Below, one piece after another: positions 42,535 through 50,914 of a stretch of DNA of 64,000 bases. The notes beneath the pieces are model-generated. The model did not search any database. It was given only the letters and a program-made list of their open reading frames with translations, and was not told where the DNA came from. How positions within the stretch are numbered: position 1 is the stretch's first letter; each line of letters begins with the position of its first letter. The position numbers and the translations under genes are program-made. Source of the DNA: Streptomyces sp. ICBB 8177 (GTDB lineage Bacteria > Actinomycetota > Actinomycetes > Streptomycetales > Streptomycetaceae); the NCBI RefSeq assembly GCF_003144095.1, contig NZ_NSKH01000023.1, positions 841,611 to 905,610 of the forward strand. The letters are read 5' to 3'.

Positions 42535-43788
42535 TCACGGCTTACGCACCGCCCACTGGGTGACCGGCATCGCCTGCCGCCAGCCGGTGAACCCGCCGAC
42601 CGGGACGGCCTGCGCCACCGCGATCCTGACCAGGTCCCCGCCGTGCCGCGCGTACCACTGCCCCAGCAGTGCCTCCGACTCCAGCGTGACGGTGTTCGCG
42701 ACCAGCCGTCCGCCCGGCGGCAACGCCTCCCAGCACGCCGCGAGCAGCCCCGGCGCGGTCAGCCCGCCGCCGACGAACACCGCGTCCGGCACGGGCAGTC
42801 CGGCCAGCGCCTGCGGTGCCGGGCCGGTGACCAGCCGCAGGCCGGGCACGCCCAGCGCGTCGGCGTTGCGGATCACGCGTTCGGCCCTGGCCGGGTCGCG
42901 TTCCACCGCGATCGCCCGGCACGAGCCGTGGGCCCGCATCCACTCGATCCCGATGCTGCCGGAGCCCGCCCCGACATCCCAGAGCAGTTCGCCGGGGGCC
43001 GGGGCGAGCGCGGCGAGGGTGGCCGCCCGCACGTGGCGCTTGGTCAGCTGCCCGTCGTGCTCGTACGCCTCGTCCGGCAGTCCCGGCACCAGCGACAGGG
43101 GATGGGCGTCGGCGCCGGCCGCGCACTCCAGTGCGATGACGTTCAGGGGGTCGCCGGGCGGGTGCGGCCAGGCGTCCGCGGTGCCGTCCAGGACGCGTTC
43201 GCGCTCACCGCCGAGCTGCTCCAGCACCCGCATCCGGCTCGCACCGAAGCCCCGTTCGCGCAGCAGGCGCGCCACCTCGGCGGGGGTGGCCGCGTCCGCG
43301 CTCAGCACGAGGAGCCGGCGCCGGTCGTACAGCGCCGCGTGCAGCCCCGACGCCGGGCGGCCGACCAGCGAGACCACCTCGGTGCGCTCCACCGGCCAGC
43401 CCAGCCGGGCGCAGGCGTGGGAGACCGACGACGGATGCGGCAGGACCCGCAGCCGCTCGGCGCCGGCCACCTCGGCCAGGGTACGGCCGATCCCGTGGAA
43501 CATCGGGTCACCGCTCGCCAGCACCGCCACCCGGCGCCCGGCGTGCTCCGCCAGCAGCCCCGGCACGGCGGGCCGCAGCGGCGAGGGCCAGGCGACCCGC
43601 TCGCCCGCGCACTCGGGCGGCAGCAGGCCGAGTTGCCGCCCCGCGCCGATCAGCACCTGGGCCCGCCGCAACTCCGCGCGTGCCCGCTCAGTGAGACCCG
43701 CCCAGCCGTCGGCGCCGATGCCGACCACGGTGAGCGGTTCGCCCGTGCGGGGAACGGGGGCCGCAGGGAGGGAATTCAACGGGGGCAC
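42535..43788 (-). CDS. cobL: Precorrin-6Y C5,15-methyltransferase (decarboxylating), CbiE/CbiT fusion
   Basis: This 417-residue protein has an N-terminal CbiE-type half (LTVVGIGADGWAGLTERARA, LASGDPMFHGIG) and a C-terminal CbiT half with the S-adenosylmethionine motif LWDVGAGSGSIGIEW, ERDPARAERVIRNADALGV and VFVGGGL. It methylates and decarboxylates the corrin ring in aerobic cobalamin synthesis. No other cob genes are in the window, so the pathway is dispersed. The start is GTG at 43788; a TTG three codons later has the better-spaced GAGG. Confidence 0.93.
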   Translation of the reverse strand: MPPLNSLPAAPVPRTGEPLTVVGIGADGWAGLTERARAELRRAQVLIGAGRQLGLLPPECAGERVAWPSPLRPAVPGLLAEHAGRRVAVLASGDPMFHGIGRTLAEVAGAERLRVLPHPSSVSHACARLGWPVERTEVVSLVGRPASGLHAALYDRRRLLVLSADAATPAEVARLLRERGFGASRMRVLEQLGGERERVLDGTADAWPHPPGDPLNVIALECAAGADAHPLSLVPGLPDEAYEHDGQLTKRHVRAATLAALAPAPGELLWDVGAGSGSIGIEWMRAHGSCRAIAVERDPARAERVIRNADALGVPGLRLVTGPAPQALAGLPVPDAVFVGGGLTAPGLLAACWEALPPGGRLVANTVTLESEALLGQWYARHGGDLVRIAVAQAVPVGGFTGWRQAMPVTQWAVRKP

Positions 43789-43919
43789 CTCGGGTCTTCT
43801 GGCACGGTCCGGGGACGGACCGGGAACGGGTCGCGGGCCACGGGCCGCGGAAGGGCCCGCGCGGGCCCTCGCACTCTACTGAAGCCGTCGGCGGGCACGG
43901 GCAGGCGGCCGAACGCGAC

Positions 43920-43960
43920 GACGCCGGGAGCCACGGGGGTCACCCGCGGCTCCCGGCGTC
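43920..43960 (-). terminator. Hairpin terminator after the inhibitor gene
   Basis: Perfect 13-bp arms (43920-43932 and 43948-43960), loop 15 bases, lie 57 bp past the subtilisin-inhibitor stop. Confidence 0.65.
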
Positions 43961-44017
43961 CGACGACGGACCGCCCGCGCACGACCGGATCGGGTCGTGC
44001 GCGAAGGACCCGGTCGC

Positions 44018-44452
44018 TCAGAAGTGGAACACGTACTTGCTGGCGCCCTGCATCATGCAGGCGTTGGGGTAGGTGTGCGAGTACGACACCTCGCGGCCCT
44101 GCCAGACGCCTTCCGCGGTCACCACCACGGGCTTCCACAGCATCATGCAGATCGGCTGCGGGCTGGCGCCGGTGAGCGAGGTGAAGTCGCCGTGCACGCC
44201 GTCGAGTTCGCTACAGGCTCCCTGCGGGTCCGGGTGGTTGCCGCCTACCTCGGGGTCACAGGTGAGGGTCACGGCGCGCTGCACGGCCGCGGAGGTGGCG
44301 TTGTCACCCTGGGCGATGGTCAGCACCAGGTCGGTCGGGTCGGCCGGGTTCGCTTCGGCGTGCGCGGCGGTGGTGCCCACGCCCATGAGGCAGCTTGCCG
44401 CGATGGCGGCGACGGCGCCCAGCGAGCCCAGCGTTCCCTTGATGTTCCGCAT
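44018..44452 (-). CDS. Streptomyces subtilisin inhibitor-like (SSI) protein
   Basis: This 144-residue protein has a signal peptide (1-32, ending AAHAEA) and an SSI domain of about 110 residues. The reactive-site loop is ICMMLWKPV, so the inhibitory P1 residue is predicted as Met, as in classical SSI. Disulphide cysteines are in LTCDPEVGG/GACSELDG and ICMML/NACMMQG. The closing VFHF matches the family. It blocks secreted serine proteases and is often tied to morphological control. AAGGAG lies eight bases before the ATG. Confidence 0.93.
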   Translation of the reverse strand: MRNIKGTLGSLGAVAAIAASCLMGVGTTAAHAEANPADPTDLVLTIAQGDNATSAAVQRAVTLTCDPEVGGNHPDPQGACSELDGVHGDFTSLTGASPQPICMMLWKPVVVTAEGVWQGREVSYSHTYPNACMMQGASKYVFHF

Positions 44453-44745
44453 TCCGGATACTCCTTGGTCGGGGTTGTGCGGATAACGGACGGGAGTCTT
44501 GCCGAACCGTTCACGGGACGCACATCGATCGCACACTTCCGGTCGCGCTCGGCGACGCCTCCGTGGCGCATTGTGGCGACCGTTCCTCACGGGCAGGGTT
44601 CGACGGCCGTGGGCTGGGCCGGTCGTTGCCGGAAGACGGGCCGCGGAAGGCGATTGACGCCTTGCCGGCTCGTGCGCGCGGAGTGTGAGCGACGCTCTCA
44701 AGTCGTGGCGACTCGACCGGAAACCACCGTTTTGCGGCACGGAAA
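44453..44745. other. Non-coding region upstream of the inhibitor gene
   Basis: This is 293 bp without a convincing gene. It should carry the SSI promoter, but no clear hexamers stand out, and no long repeat is visible. Confidence 0.35.
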
Positions 44746-44778
44746 ACCCCCGCCGCCCATGATCGGGGCGACGGGGGT
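44746..44778 (-). terminator. Intrinsic terminator after the lysyltransferase-like gene
   Basis: Read on the minus strand, a 13-bp stem with one mismatch (44778-44766 with 44758-44746, 7-base loop) is followed by TTTT, 76 bp past the stop at 44855. It is one of the few hairpins here with a T-run. Confidence 0.75.
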
Positions 44779-44854
44779 CGTGGACCGCACGGCGTCCGTG
44801 GCGTCACTGCGACGGCGGCCCCCGAACGTCAACGGGACTGCGACGCAAGGGCTT

Positions 44855-46642
44855 TCACGTGTCGCGGCGCAGCCGGGCCAACGGGGCCGGGGCCACGATG
44901 AAGCCCTCGGCGCGGGCGCTCGCCAGGCCGATGCGCGGCAACTGCGAGCTCTTCTCGAACAGCAGGAAGCGCGGCTCCCAGATCGGGCGGTACTTGGCGT
45001 TGGCCCGGTACAGCGACTCCAGCTGCCACCAGCGCGAGAAGAACATCAGCGCGGACCGCCACAGCCGCAGCACCGGACCCGCGCCCAGCCGCGCGCCCTC
45101 CTCGAAGACCGAACGGAACATCGCGAAGTTCAGCGAGATCCGCTGCACGCCCACCGAGTCCGCCTGCTGGATCAGCTCCAGCACCATGAACTCGACCAGA
45201 CCGTTCTCCGAGGCACGGTCGCGGCGCATCAGGTCCAGCGACAGGCCCTTCGGGCCCCACGGCACGAAGCTCAGCAGGGCACGCAACTCGCCCTCGCCGT
45301 CGTGGCACTCGATCATCACGCAGTCCCCGTCGGCCGGGTCGCCCAGCCGCCCCAGCGCCATCGAGAACCCGCGCTCGGTCTGGCCGTCGCGCCAGCGGTC
45401 GGCCGCCGCGAGCAGCTGGGCCATCTCGTCGGCCGGGATGTCGTGGTGGCGCCGGATGCGCGTGGTGTAACCGGCGCGCTTGACGCGGTTGTACGCCTGG
45501 CGCACGCCGCGCATCGCCCGGCCGTCCAAGGTGAACTCACCGGTCTCCACGATCGCCTCGTCGCCCAGCTCCAGGGCGTCGAGGCCGTGCCGCGCGTAGA
45601 CCGTGCCGCCCTCCTCGCTGGCGCCCATCACGGCCGGGATCCACGCGTGCTCGCGCGCCTCGGCCAGCCAGGCGTCGATCGCGCCCGGCCACGCCTCGAC
45701 GTCCCCGATCGGGTCGCCGGAGGCCAGCGTCACACCGCCGACCACCCGGTAGGTGACCGCCGCCTTGCCGGTCGGAGAGAAGATCACCGACTTGTCCCGG
45801 CGCAGCGCGAAGTAGCCCAGCGAGTCCCGGGCGCCATGCCGGGCCAGCAGCGCCCGCAGTTTGTCCTCGTCGTCCCGGCCGAGCCGCTCCCGCCCGCGCG
45901 GCGAGCGGAAGAGCGCGTACAGCACGGCGAGGAAGAGCACCAGGCCGGTGAGGTTGATGCCCGCGCCCACCCAGTGGTTGACGCGCAGCGCCTGGAAGTC
46001 CTGGTCGTTGGTGAGCGCGGTCAGCCGCAGCGCCACGTACCACACGCGGTCGCCGATGCTGGCGTGGTCCGGCCCGGCGGCCGTCACCAGGGTCGCCCCC
46101 GCGCCCACCGAGATCAGCGCACCGACGCCGAGCACCGCCAGCGCCAGCTGCGGGTTGGTGCGGTCGCCCTTGGCGTAGAACTCCCTGCGCCCGATCAGGG
46201 TGCAGACCAGCACCAGGCAGGTCACGCCCGTGGAGACCCAGTTGAACGGATGGCGGCGCAGGTCGTCGAAGGTCAGCGCCCACACCGACAGCACCGCGTA
46301 CAGCCCGCACAGCAGCGTGACCACGATCCACGCGACCCGCTTGCGGCGCCCCAGCATCATCGCCATGAACAGCGCGGCGGCGGCCGAGGTGAACCCGGCG
46401 AAGAGCATGAAGGGCGTGTAGAGGTCGCCGGTGTTGTGCGCGTGCACCTGCTCGCGCAGCGTGAAGGAGACGGCGGTCAGCAGATTGAGCAGACCCACCA
46501 CCCGCAGGTACCACTCGGGCACCAGGGCCATGCGGCGGGTGAGAGCGGTCGAGCGGTCACCCGGCCGACGTGGTTGCTGCCCCCCGGCGCCCTGCCCGGT
46601 GCCGGCATCGGCACGTGGCGAGACATTGACAGCATTGCTCAT
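44855..46642 (-). CDS. MprF/LysX-type membrane protein with DUF2156 (lipid aminoacyl transferase-like)
   Basis: This 595-residue protein has about six to seven membrane helices in the N-terminal 260 residues. The DUF2156 GNAT-like domain (about 300-580) has VTYRVVGGVTLASGDPIGDV, MRGVRQAYNRVKRAGY and LSFVPWGPKGLSLDLMRRDR. Such proteins transfer lysine from tRNA to phosphatidylglycerol and lower the surface charge. There is no fused lysyl-tRNA synthetase, unlike mycobacterial LysX, so the aminoacyl donor may come from elsewhere. GAGAGG precedes the ATG. Confidence 0.85.
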   Translation of the reverse strand: MSNAVNVSPRADAGTGQGAGGQQPRRPGDRSTALTRRMALVPEWYLRVVGLLNLLTAVSFTLREQVHAHNTGDLYTPFMLFAGFTSAAAALFMAMMLGRRKRVAWIVVTLLCGLYAVLSVWALTFDDLRRHPFNWVSTGVTCLVLVCTLIGRREFYAKGDRTNPQLALAVLGVGALISVGAGATLVTAAGPDHASIGDRVWYVALRLTALTNDQDFQALRVNHWVGAGINLTGLVLFLAVLYALFRSPRGRERLGRDDEDKLRALLARHGARDSLGYFALRRDKSVIFSPTGKAAVTYRVVGGVTLASGDPIGDVEAWPGAIDAWLAEAREHAWIPAVMGASEEGGTVYARHGLDALELGDEAIVETGEFTLDGRAMRGVRQAYNRVKRAGYTTRIRRHHDIPADEMAQLLAAADRWRDGQTERGFSMALGRLGDPADGDCVMIECHDGEGELRALLSFVPWGPKGLSLDLMRRDRASENGLVEFMVLELIQQADSVGVQRISLNFAMFRSVFEEGARLGAGPVLRLWRSALMFFSRWWQLESLYRANAKYRPIWEPRFLLFEKSSQLPRIGLASARAEGFIVAPAPLARLRRDT

Positions 46643-46718
46643 CTACGGCGCCTCTCAGATTCTTCTCATGATGCCAGGGCGCCCGACGATATCAATGACA
46701 CGAAAGGGTGGTACCGCG

Positions 46719-46743
46719 CGTGGGCCGTGGACCACGGCCCACG
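46719..46743 (-). terminator. Near-perfect 25-bp palindrome between genes
   Basis: CGTGGGCCGTGG (46719-46730) and CCACGGCCCACG (46732-46743) flank a single A. It lies between two minus-strand genes. As RNA the hairpin would end the small helical-protein gene; as DNA it could be an operator of the downstream gene. Confidence 0.5.
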
Positions 46744-46775
46744 TGGGCGACATCACGTCGAGGACGACCGCGGGA

Positions 46776-47216
46776 TCAGGCGCCGCCGAAGCCCAGCAGC
46801 CGTTCCATCGCCTGCCGGGCCCTCGCGTCCGACGCGGCACGGGCCGCGATGGCACCGGCCAGCTCCCGCGCCCACTCGTCCAGGCCCACCGGCCGCCGGG
46901 AGAGCACCACCCCGCGCACCTCCTTGCAGACCTCCCCCTTGGGGCGGCCGCCGGCCAGGTCCAGCACCAGCCGCTGCTCGCCCAGTGCCACCTGAAGGCG
47001 CTCCACCCTGCCCTCGCGGCCCGCCAGCCGGTCGGCCATCCCGCGCTTGCGCTCGATCGTCACCGCGTCCGGCGGCAGCGCGTCGGCCAGGCTGCCGGTG
47101 AGCACCTGGGCGTAGACCTCCAGGTCGGCGGCGTCCTGGCGCAGCGCCGCGGTCAGCAGGTCCACCGAGGCCGGGTCGCCGGCGGGTTCGTAGGGCATCG
47201 GGTCGTTGGCGGTCAT
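46776..47216 (-). CDS. Small helical protein linked to the YbjQ-type genes
   Basis: This 146-residue soluble protein has no signal or membrane segment. It is mainly helical, with LLTAALRQDAADLEVYAQVL, a beta/basic centre (VERLQVALGEQRLVLDL, GRPKGEVCKEVRGVVLSR) and a C-terminal helix ending MERLLGFGGA. I do not recognise the family. Its position 106 bp downstream of the two YbjQ-type genes on the same strand suggests a common operon and function. Confidence 0.65.
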   Translation of the reverse strand: MTANDPMPYEPAGDPASVDLLTAALRQDAADLEVYAQVLTGSLADALPPDAVTIERKRGMADRLAGREGRVERLQVALGEQRLVLDLAGGRPKGEVCKEVRGVVLSRRPVGLDEWARELAGAIAARAASDARARQAMERLLGFGGA

Positions 47217-47322
47217 CGCCGGGCCTCTCGCGGTCGTGCGGTCACGGGGGGATTCCACGCGGTACGTCGCGTACGCCGGGCACCTCGCGTGCGCCGCGTA
47301 CACCTGTTACAGGGTCGCGCGA

Positions 47323-48156
47323 TCAGCCGTCGAGGCTCAACACCATGGTCGGGCGCTCGATGACGTGGTCGTCGCGCAGCGGGCGCACCGCCGTGCCGAT
47401 CGCGAAGAACTCCGTCGTGTGACCGCCCCAGCGGTGGTTGTGCGCGTTCAGCTGCACGCCGACGATGCCCTCCGCGTGCAGTTCCTCCGCCTCGTTCTGC
47501 ATCCGCTCCATCGCCAGCTCGCGGGCGTCGTACAGGGCCTGGGTGAACGGTTCGATCTCCACGTTCTTGCCGATGTTGGAGAAGACCGAGCCGAGCTTCT
47601 GGTGCGCGATGTGGTACACGCAGGTGCCCATCACCATGCCCAGCGGCGCGTAGCCCGCGCGGATCAGCGTCCAGAAGTCCTGGCCGCTCAGGTCCGAGGT
47701 GAACGGCTGGCCCTTGGCGTTGCGCCAGCTGCCGTTGCCGCCCGGCGCGGGGGAGTCCGCCTTGACCGCGGTGCCGAGGGCGATGAACTCGGCGATGTCG
47801 TTGCCGAACTCCCGCGCCTCGACCGACAGCCGCACGCCCACGATGCCGTCGGCGCCCAGCTGCGCGGCCTCCGCCTCCATGCGGGTCATCGCCAGCTCAC
47901 GGGCGTGGTACATCGCCTGGCTGAGCGTGGTCAGCTCCTGGTTCTTGCCCCAGCGGCCCAGCTGGATGCCGACGTGGTAGATCGAGCTGCCCAGCACCAG
48001 GCCGATCGGACGGAACCCGGCCTCGCGCACCAGAAGGAACTCGTTGACCGACAGGTCACTGGTGAACAGCCCGCCGGGCTGGCCCGGGCGCAGGTCCGCC
48101 AGCCGGCGCATCGCGTCGGCGGGCACGCCCTGCGGGGCGGGGTCGGTGGCGCTCAT
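47323..48156 (-). CDS. Two-domain YbjQ-type heavy-metal-binding-like protein
   Basis: This 277-residue protein contains two copies of the small YbjQ (PF01906-like) fold. The first (about 28-130) has FTSDLSVNEFLLVREAGFRP, VVGIQL-like strands and ADGIVGVRLSVE, and the second (about 150-265) has FTSDLSGQDFWTLIRAGYAP, RMQNEAEELHAEGIVGVQLN and FFAIGTAVR. YbjQ itself is single-domain and forms a pentamer; the tandem form is an actinomycete elaboration. Metal binding is a family label only. It is 52 bp downstream of a related gene. Confidence 0.85.
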   Translation of the reverse strand: MSATDPAPQGVPADAMRRLADLRPGQPGGLFTSDLSVNEFLLVREAGFRPIGLVLGSSIYHVGIQLGRWGKNQELTTLSQAMYHARELAMTRMEAEAAQLGADGIVGVRLSVEAREFGNDIAEFIALGTAVKADSPAPGGNGSWRNAKGQPFTSDLSGQDFWTLIRAGYAPLGMVMGTCVYHIAHQKLGSVFSNIGKNVEIEPFTQALYDARELAMERMQNEAEELHAEGIVGVQLNAHNHRWGGHTTEFFAIGTAVRPLRDDHVIERPTMVLSLDG

Positions 48157-48208
48157 GATCGGGTTCCCCTCGTTGTGCCGCGGGCGCGCCCCGCGTCGAC
48201 GGTGCGGT

Positions 48209-49228
48209 TCACTCGGTGCCGTCCAGCTCGGACAGCTCCGTCATCATCCTGCGGACCTCGTACGGGTCCGTGCCGTACGAGCCCAGCTCGCGTTCGATCC
48301 GCCTGCGCAGCCGCTTGCGGCGGGAGTCCAGCGGCATGATGCTCAGCGTGCGCGCCGGGCTCCCGGTCACGGTGAACGAGGCGATCGCCGAGCCGACCAG
48401 TGTCGCCTCGGCGACGTGGTCCTCCTGCTCGGAGTTGTTGTTCTTGGCGCGGATGCACGACTCGCCCCACACCCGCAGGTCGCTGCTGCCCAGCACCACG
48501 CCCTGCGCGCCCGCGTCACGGGCCTGGCGGGTCAGGTGGGCGCGGGCGTCGTGGCGGGTGGCGTTCACCAGCTCGCTCCAGCCGGTGACCTCCTGGTTCC
48601 CGGCGCTCAGGCGGCGCTGCTGGTAGACCTCCCAGTCGTCGTGGCGCACCCCGATCGAGATGCCGACCAGCAGCTCCACCGGGACCCAGCCCGAGGCGAG
48701 CAGCTTGGCGAAGCCCTGGCCGTCCAGATGCGTGGTGAACGGCTGCCGCGGCCGCACCGGGCCCTGCGCGCGTACCGCCGTGCCGATGACCTGGAACTCC
48801 AGGCAGTTGGGCTGCGCGGGGAACGGCGCCATCGTCAGGTTCGCCGCCACCACCCCGTCGCCGCCCAGCGCCGCGCACTCGGCCACCATGCGCTCCAGCG
48901 CCTTGTGGCGGGCGTCCATCAGCACCTTGACCAGCGCGCGGGAGGCCGCGCCCTGCCCGGACAGCGCGACGTTCGCCACCCGGTCGAAGCGGCCCATCAG
49001 CCCCGCGTAGCCGTGGCCGCAGTCGTAGTAGCCCCAGTACGTGCCGCTGCGGGAGACGTGGTAGACGGCCGACCCCATCACCTGGCCCACCGGCTCGAAG
49101 CCGACGGACCGGATCGCGGCGAACTCGCCGGTGGACAGCGCGGAGGACCACGTGCCGCTGCGCCGCGCTTCCGCGGTGCGCGCCGCCGCCACCGGCGGCA
49201 GCCCCGCCGAGGTCCATTCCCCGCTCAT
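48209..49228 (-). CDS. YbjQ-type repeat protein with C-terminal extension
   Basis: This 339-residue protein is related to the downstream gene. It has FAAIRSVGFEPVGQVMGSAV, DARHKALERMVAECAALG, GDGVVAANLTM in repeat 1 and FAKLLASGWVPVELLVGISI, DAGAQGVVLGSSDLRV in repeat 2. It ends with a basic charged tail (SRRKRLRRRIERELGSYGTD, VRRMMTELSELD) not seen in the partner. The ATG at 49228 is chosen, with GGGAG upstream. It heads the three-gene set and is divergent from a GNAT gene. Confidence 0.82.
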   Translation of the reverse strand: MSGEWTSAGLPPVAAARTAEARRSGTWSSALSTGEFAAIRSVGFEPVGQVMGSAVYHVSRSGTYWGYYDCGHGYAGLMGRFDRVANVALSGQGAASRALVKVLMDARHKALERMVAECAALGGDGVVAANLTMAPFPAQPNCLEFQVIGTAVRAQGPVRPRQPFTTHLDGQGFAKLLASGWVPVELLVGISIGVRHDDWEVYQQRRLSAGNQEVTGWSELVNATRHDARAHLTRQARDAGAQGVVLGSSDLRVWGESCIRAKNNNSEQEDHVAEATLVGSAIASFTVTGSPARTLSIMPLDSRRKRLRRRIERELGSYGTDPYEVRRMMTELSELDGTE

Positions 49229-49462
49229 GGACACCAACTCCCGCTTCACCACCCCCCACCGGGGGCATGGGAGCACGAGTCTAGGACCTGGCGCCGACAC
49301 CCCGCACGTGGGTGCGGCACCGCGTGCCGCGCCCTGGACGACCGCGCGGCGCGTTCCGTCGCGCCCCGGGGGTCTCGCAGATCCCGGGGGCGGCGGGCGA
49401 TACCGGTCGCGCCGGGGGTCTGCGCGCCCCGTCGCGCCGGTAAAGTCGGAAAGGTGAAGGTG

Positions 49463-49951
49463 ATGCGGATCGTCACGCCCCGGCTGACGCTGCGGCCACT
49501 GACCGTCGAGGACGCGACGGCCCTGGTCGATCTGCACGCCGACGAACGGGTCAGCCGCTACACCGGCGCCTACTCCCACGAACGCGCGCTGGTGCGGCTT
49601 GCCGCCGTCGAGGAGCAGTGGCGCACCCGCGGATACGGGCTGTGCGCCGTGGAGTTGAAGGCCACCGGCGAGTTCCTGGGCCGCTGCGGCCTCAACTACT
49701 GGGAGCAGTTCGACGAGGTGGAGGCGGGCTGGGCGCTGCGGGCCGCCGCCTGGGGCCACGGGTACGCCACCGAGGCGGCCCGGGCCTGCGTCGAGTGGGC
49801 CGCCGCCGCGCTCGACGTCCCGTACCTCACCGCGATGATCCACCCCGGCAACACGGCCTCCTCGCGGGTCGCCGAACGGCTGGGCTTCGTCCCGCACCGC
49901 GAGGACGTCCTGTTCGGCGCCCCCGTCACGGTGTACGTGCGCCCGCTGTGA
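49463..49951 (+). CDS. GNAT family acetyltransferase (RimJ/RimL-like)
   Basis: This 162-residue protein has the N-terminal TPRLTLRPLTVEDATAL of RimJ-type GNATs, a middle beta region (LGRCGLNYWEQFDEVEAGWA), the acetyl-CoA loop AAWGHGYATEAARACVEWAA (Q/RxxGxG/A-type) and the end NTASSRVAERLGFVPHRED. It transfers acetyl groups to an amine, possibly a protein N-terminus. ATG at 49463 or GTG at 49454. Confidence 0.92.
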   Translation: MRIVTPRLTLRPLTVEDATALVDLHADERVSRYTGAYSHERALVRLAAVEEQWRTRGYGLCAVELKATGEFLGRCGLNYWEQFDEVEAGWALRAAAWGHGYATEAARACVEWAAAALDVPYLTAMIHPGNTASSRVAERLGFVPHREDVLFGAPVTVYVRPL

Positions 49952-49958
49952 CGGAGCG

Positions 49959-49980
49959 GGGGTGTGCCGGCTCACACCCC
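49959..49980 (+). terminator. Hairpin terminator after the GNAT gene
   Basis: GGGGTGTG (49959-49966) pairs with CACACCCC (49973-49980), loop 6 bases, 7 bp past the stop. Confidence 0.65.
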
Positions 49981-50277
49981 GTAATCGGCCGCGCCGCGCT
50001 CGCGCTCGGCGGCGGGGGGCGGGGGACTGGCACCCACCGCCCCAGGTCGGACCTGCGTCCACCGTGTCGTGTGGTCGTCAACTGCCGTGATCCGAGAGCC
50101 TGTCGAGGCACCGGAAGCGGGTGTGCGGCTTCCTCGTGCCGGAAGCCGCCCGGGGCACCCCCGGCCCGCGCGCCGTGAGCCGGGACGGCGGCGCGCGGCG
50201 GCCGGAACGCGCCGTCAGACGATCCCGGGCTCGGCCCGCGGCGCGAAATCGTGGCGCGGAGCCCGTCCAAAGCGCGC
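49981..50277. other. Non-coding spacer before the MarR gene
   Basis: This is 297 bp of GC-rich sequence with no convincing gene. Short complementary GC tracts are present around 50110-50210, but none makes a clean hairpin. Confidence 0.35.
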
Positions 50278-50303
50278 TACACTAACTTGCTGGATACAAG
50301 CAA
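50278..50303 (+). promoter_or_regulatory. Promoter and inverted-repeat operator of the MarR/MFS operon
   Basis: TACACT (50278-50283) fits a -10 box. Just after it, TTGCT (50287-50291) and AGCAA (50299-50303) form an inverted repeat that would cover the transcription start. This is a typical autoregulatory site for the MarR gene beginning at 50336. Confidence 0.5.
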
Positions 50304-50335
50304 TACCGGCACAGGGGTAGCGGAGGCGGTGAGCG

Positions 50336-50914
50336 ATGGGCAAGGGGACGGTCCATGGCGGGGACCAGGCGAGAGCGCCCGGTACGGCCACGATCACCGC
50401 GGAGCAGGGGCCACCGGTGGCGACCGCCGCCGAAGCGGCGTCCGGGCTGGGCTCGGAGATCGTACGCTTCACCCGGCTCATCGCGGCCTGGAAGCACAAG
50501 GCGAAGAACGAGCCGGGTGCGGCCGACCGCGTCCTGCTGGCCCGGCTGGTCGTGGGCGGCGAGCGGAGGGCGACCGATCTGGCCGCGGACGCCTTCCTCG
50601 ATCTGTCGACCGTCAGCAGGCAGGTGCGGTCCCTGGTGGAACGCGGCCTGGTCGAGCGCCACCCGGATCCGGAGGACCGGAGGGGGTCGCTGCTGACCGC
50701 GACGGAGGCCGGCCGGGAGGCGTTCGAGCAGTACCGCCGGCAGCGCGACGCGGAACTCGCCGCGCTGCTGGAACCGTGGCCGGCCGAGGACCGCTACCAG
50801 CTGATCAGGCTGCTGGCGCGCCTCAACGACGACTTGGTGGAACAACAACACGCGCGGCACTGTCCCGGGGGACACACGGGCACCGCGGCGAAGCAGGGAG
50901 AAACACAACGATGA
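50336..50914 (+). CDS. MarR family transcriptional regulator of the adjacent exporter
   Basis: This 192-residue protein has the winged helix at about 70-145: LLARLVVGGERRATDLAADA, LDLSTVSRQVRSLVERGL, wing RHPDPEDRRGSLLTATEAGR. A C-terminal helix follows. The N-terminal 35 residues are an extra flexible segment. It overlaps the MFS gene by four bases (ATGA), so regulator and transporter are made together. An inverted repeat at the promoter suggests autorepression relieved by a substrate drug. Confidence 0.93.
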   Translation: MGKGTVHGGDQARAPGTATITAEQGPPVATAAEAASGLGSEIVRFTRLIAAWKHKAKNEPGAADRVLLARLVVGGERRATDLAADAFLDLSTVSRQVRSLVERGLVERHPDPEDRRGSLLTATEAGREAFEQYRRQRDAELAALLEPWPAEDRYQLIRLLARLNDDLVEQQHARHCPGGHTGTAAKQGETQR

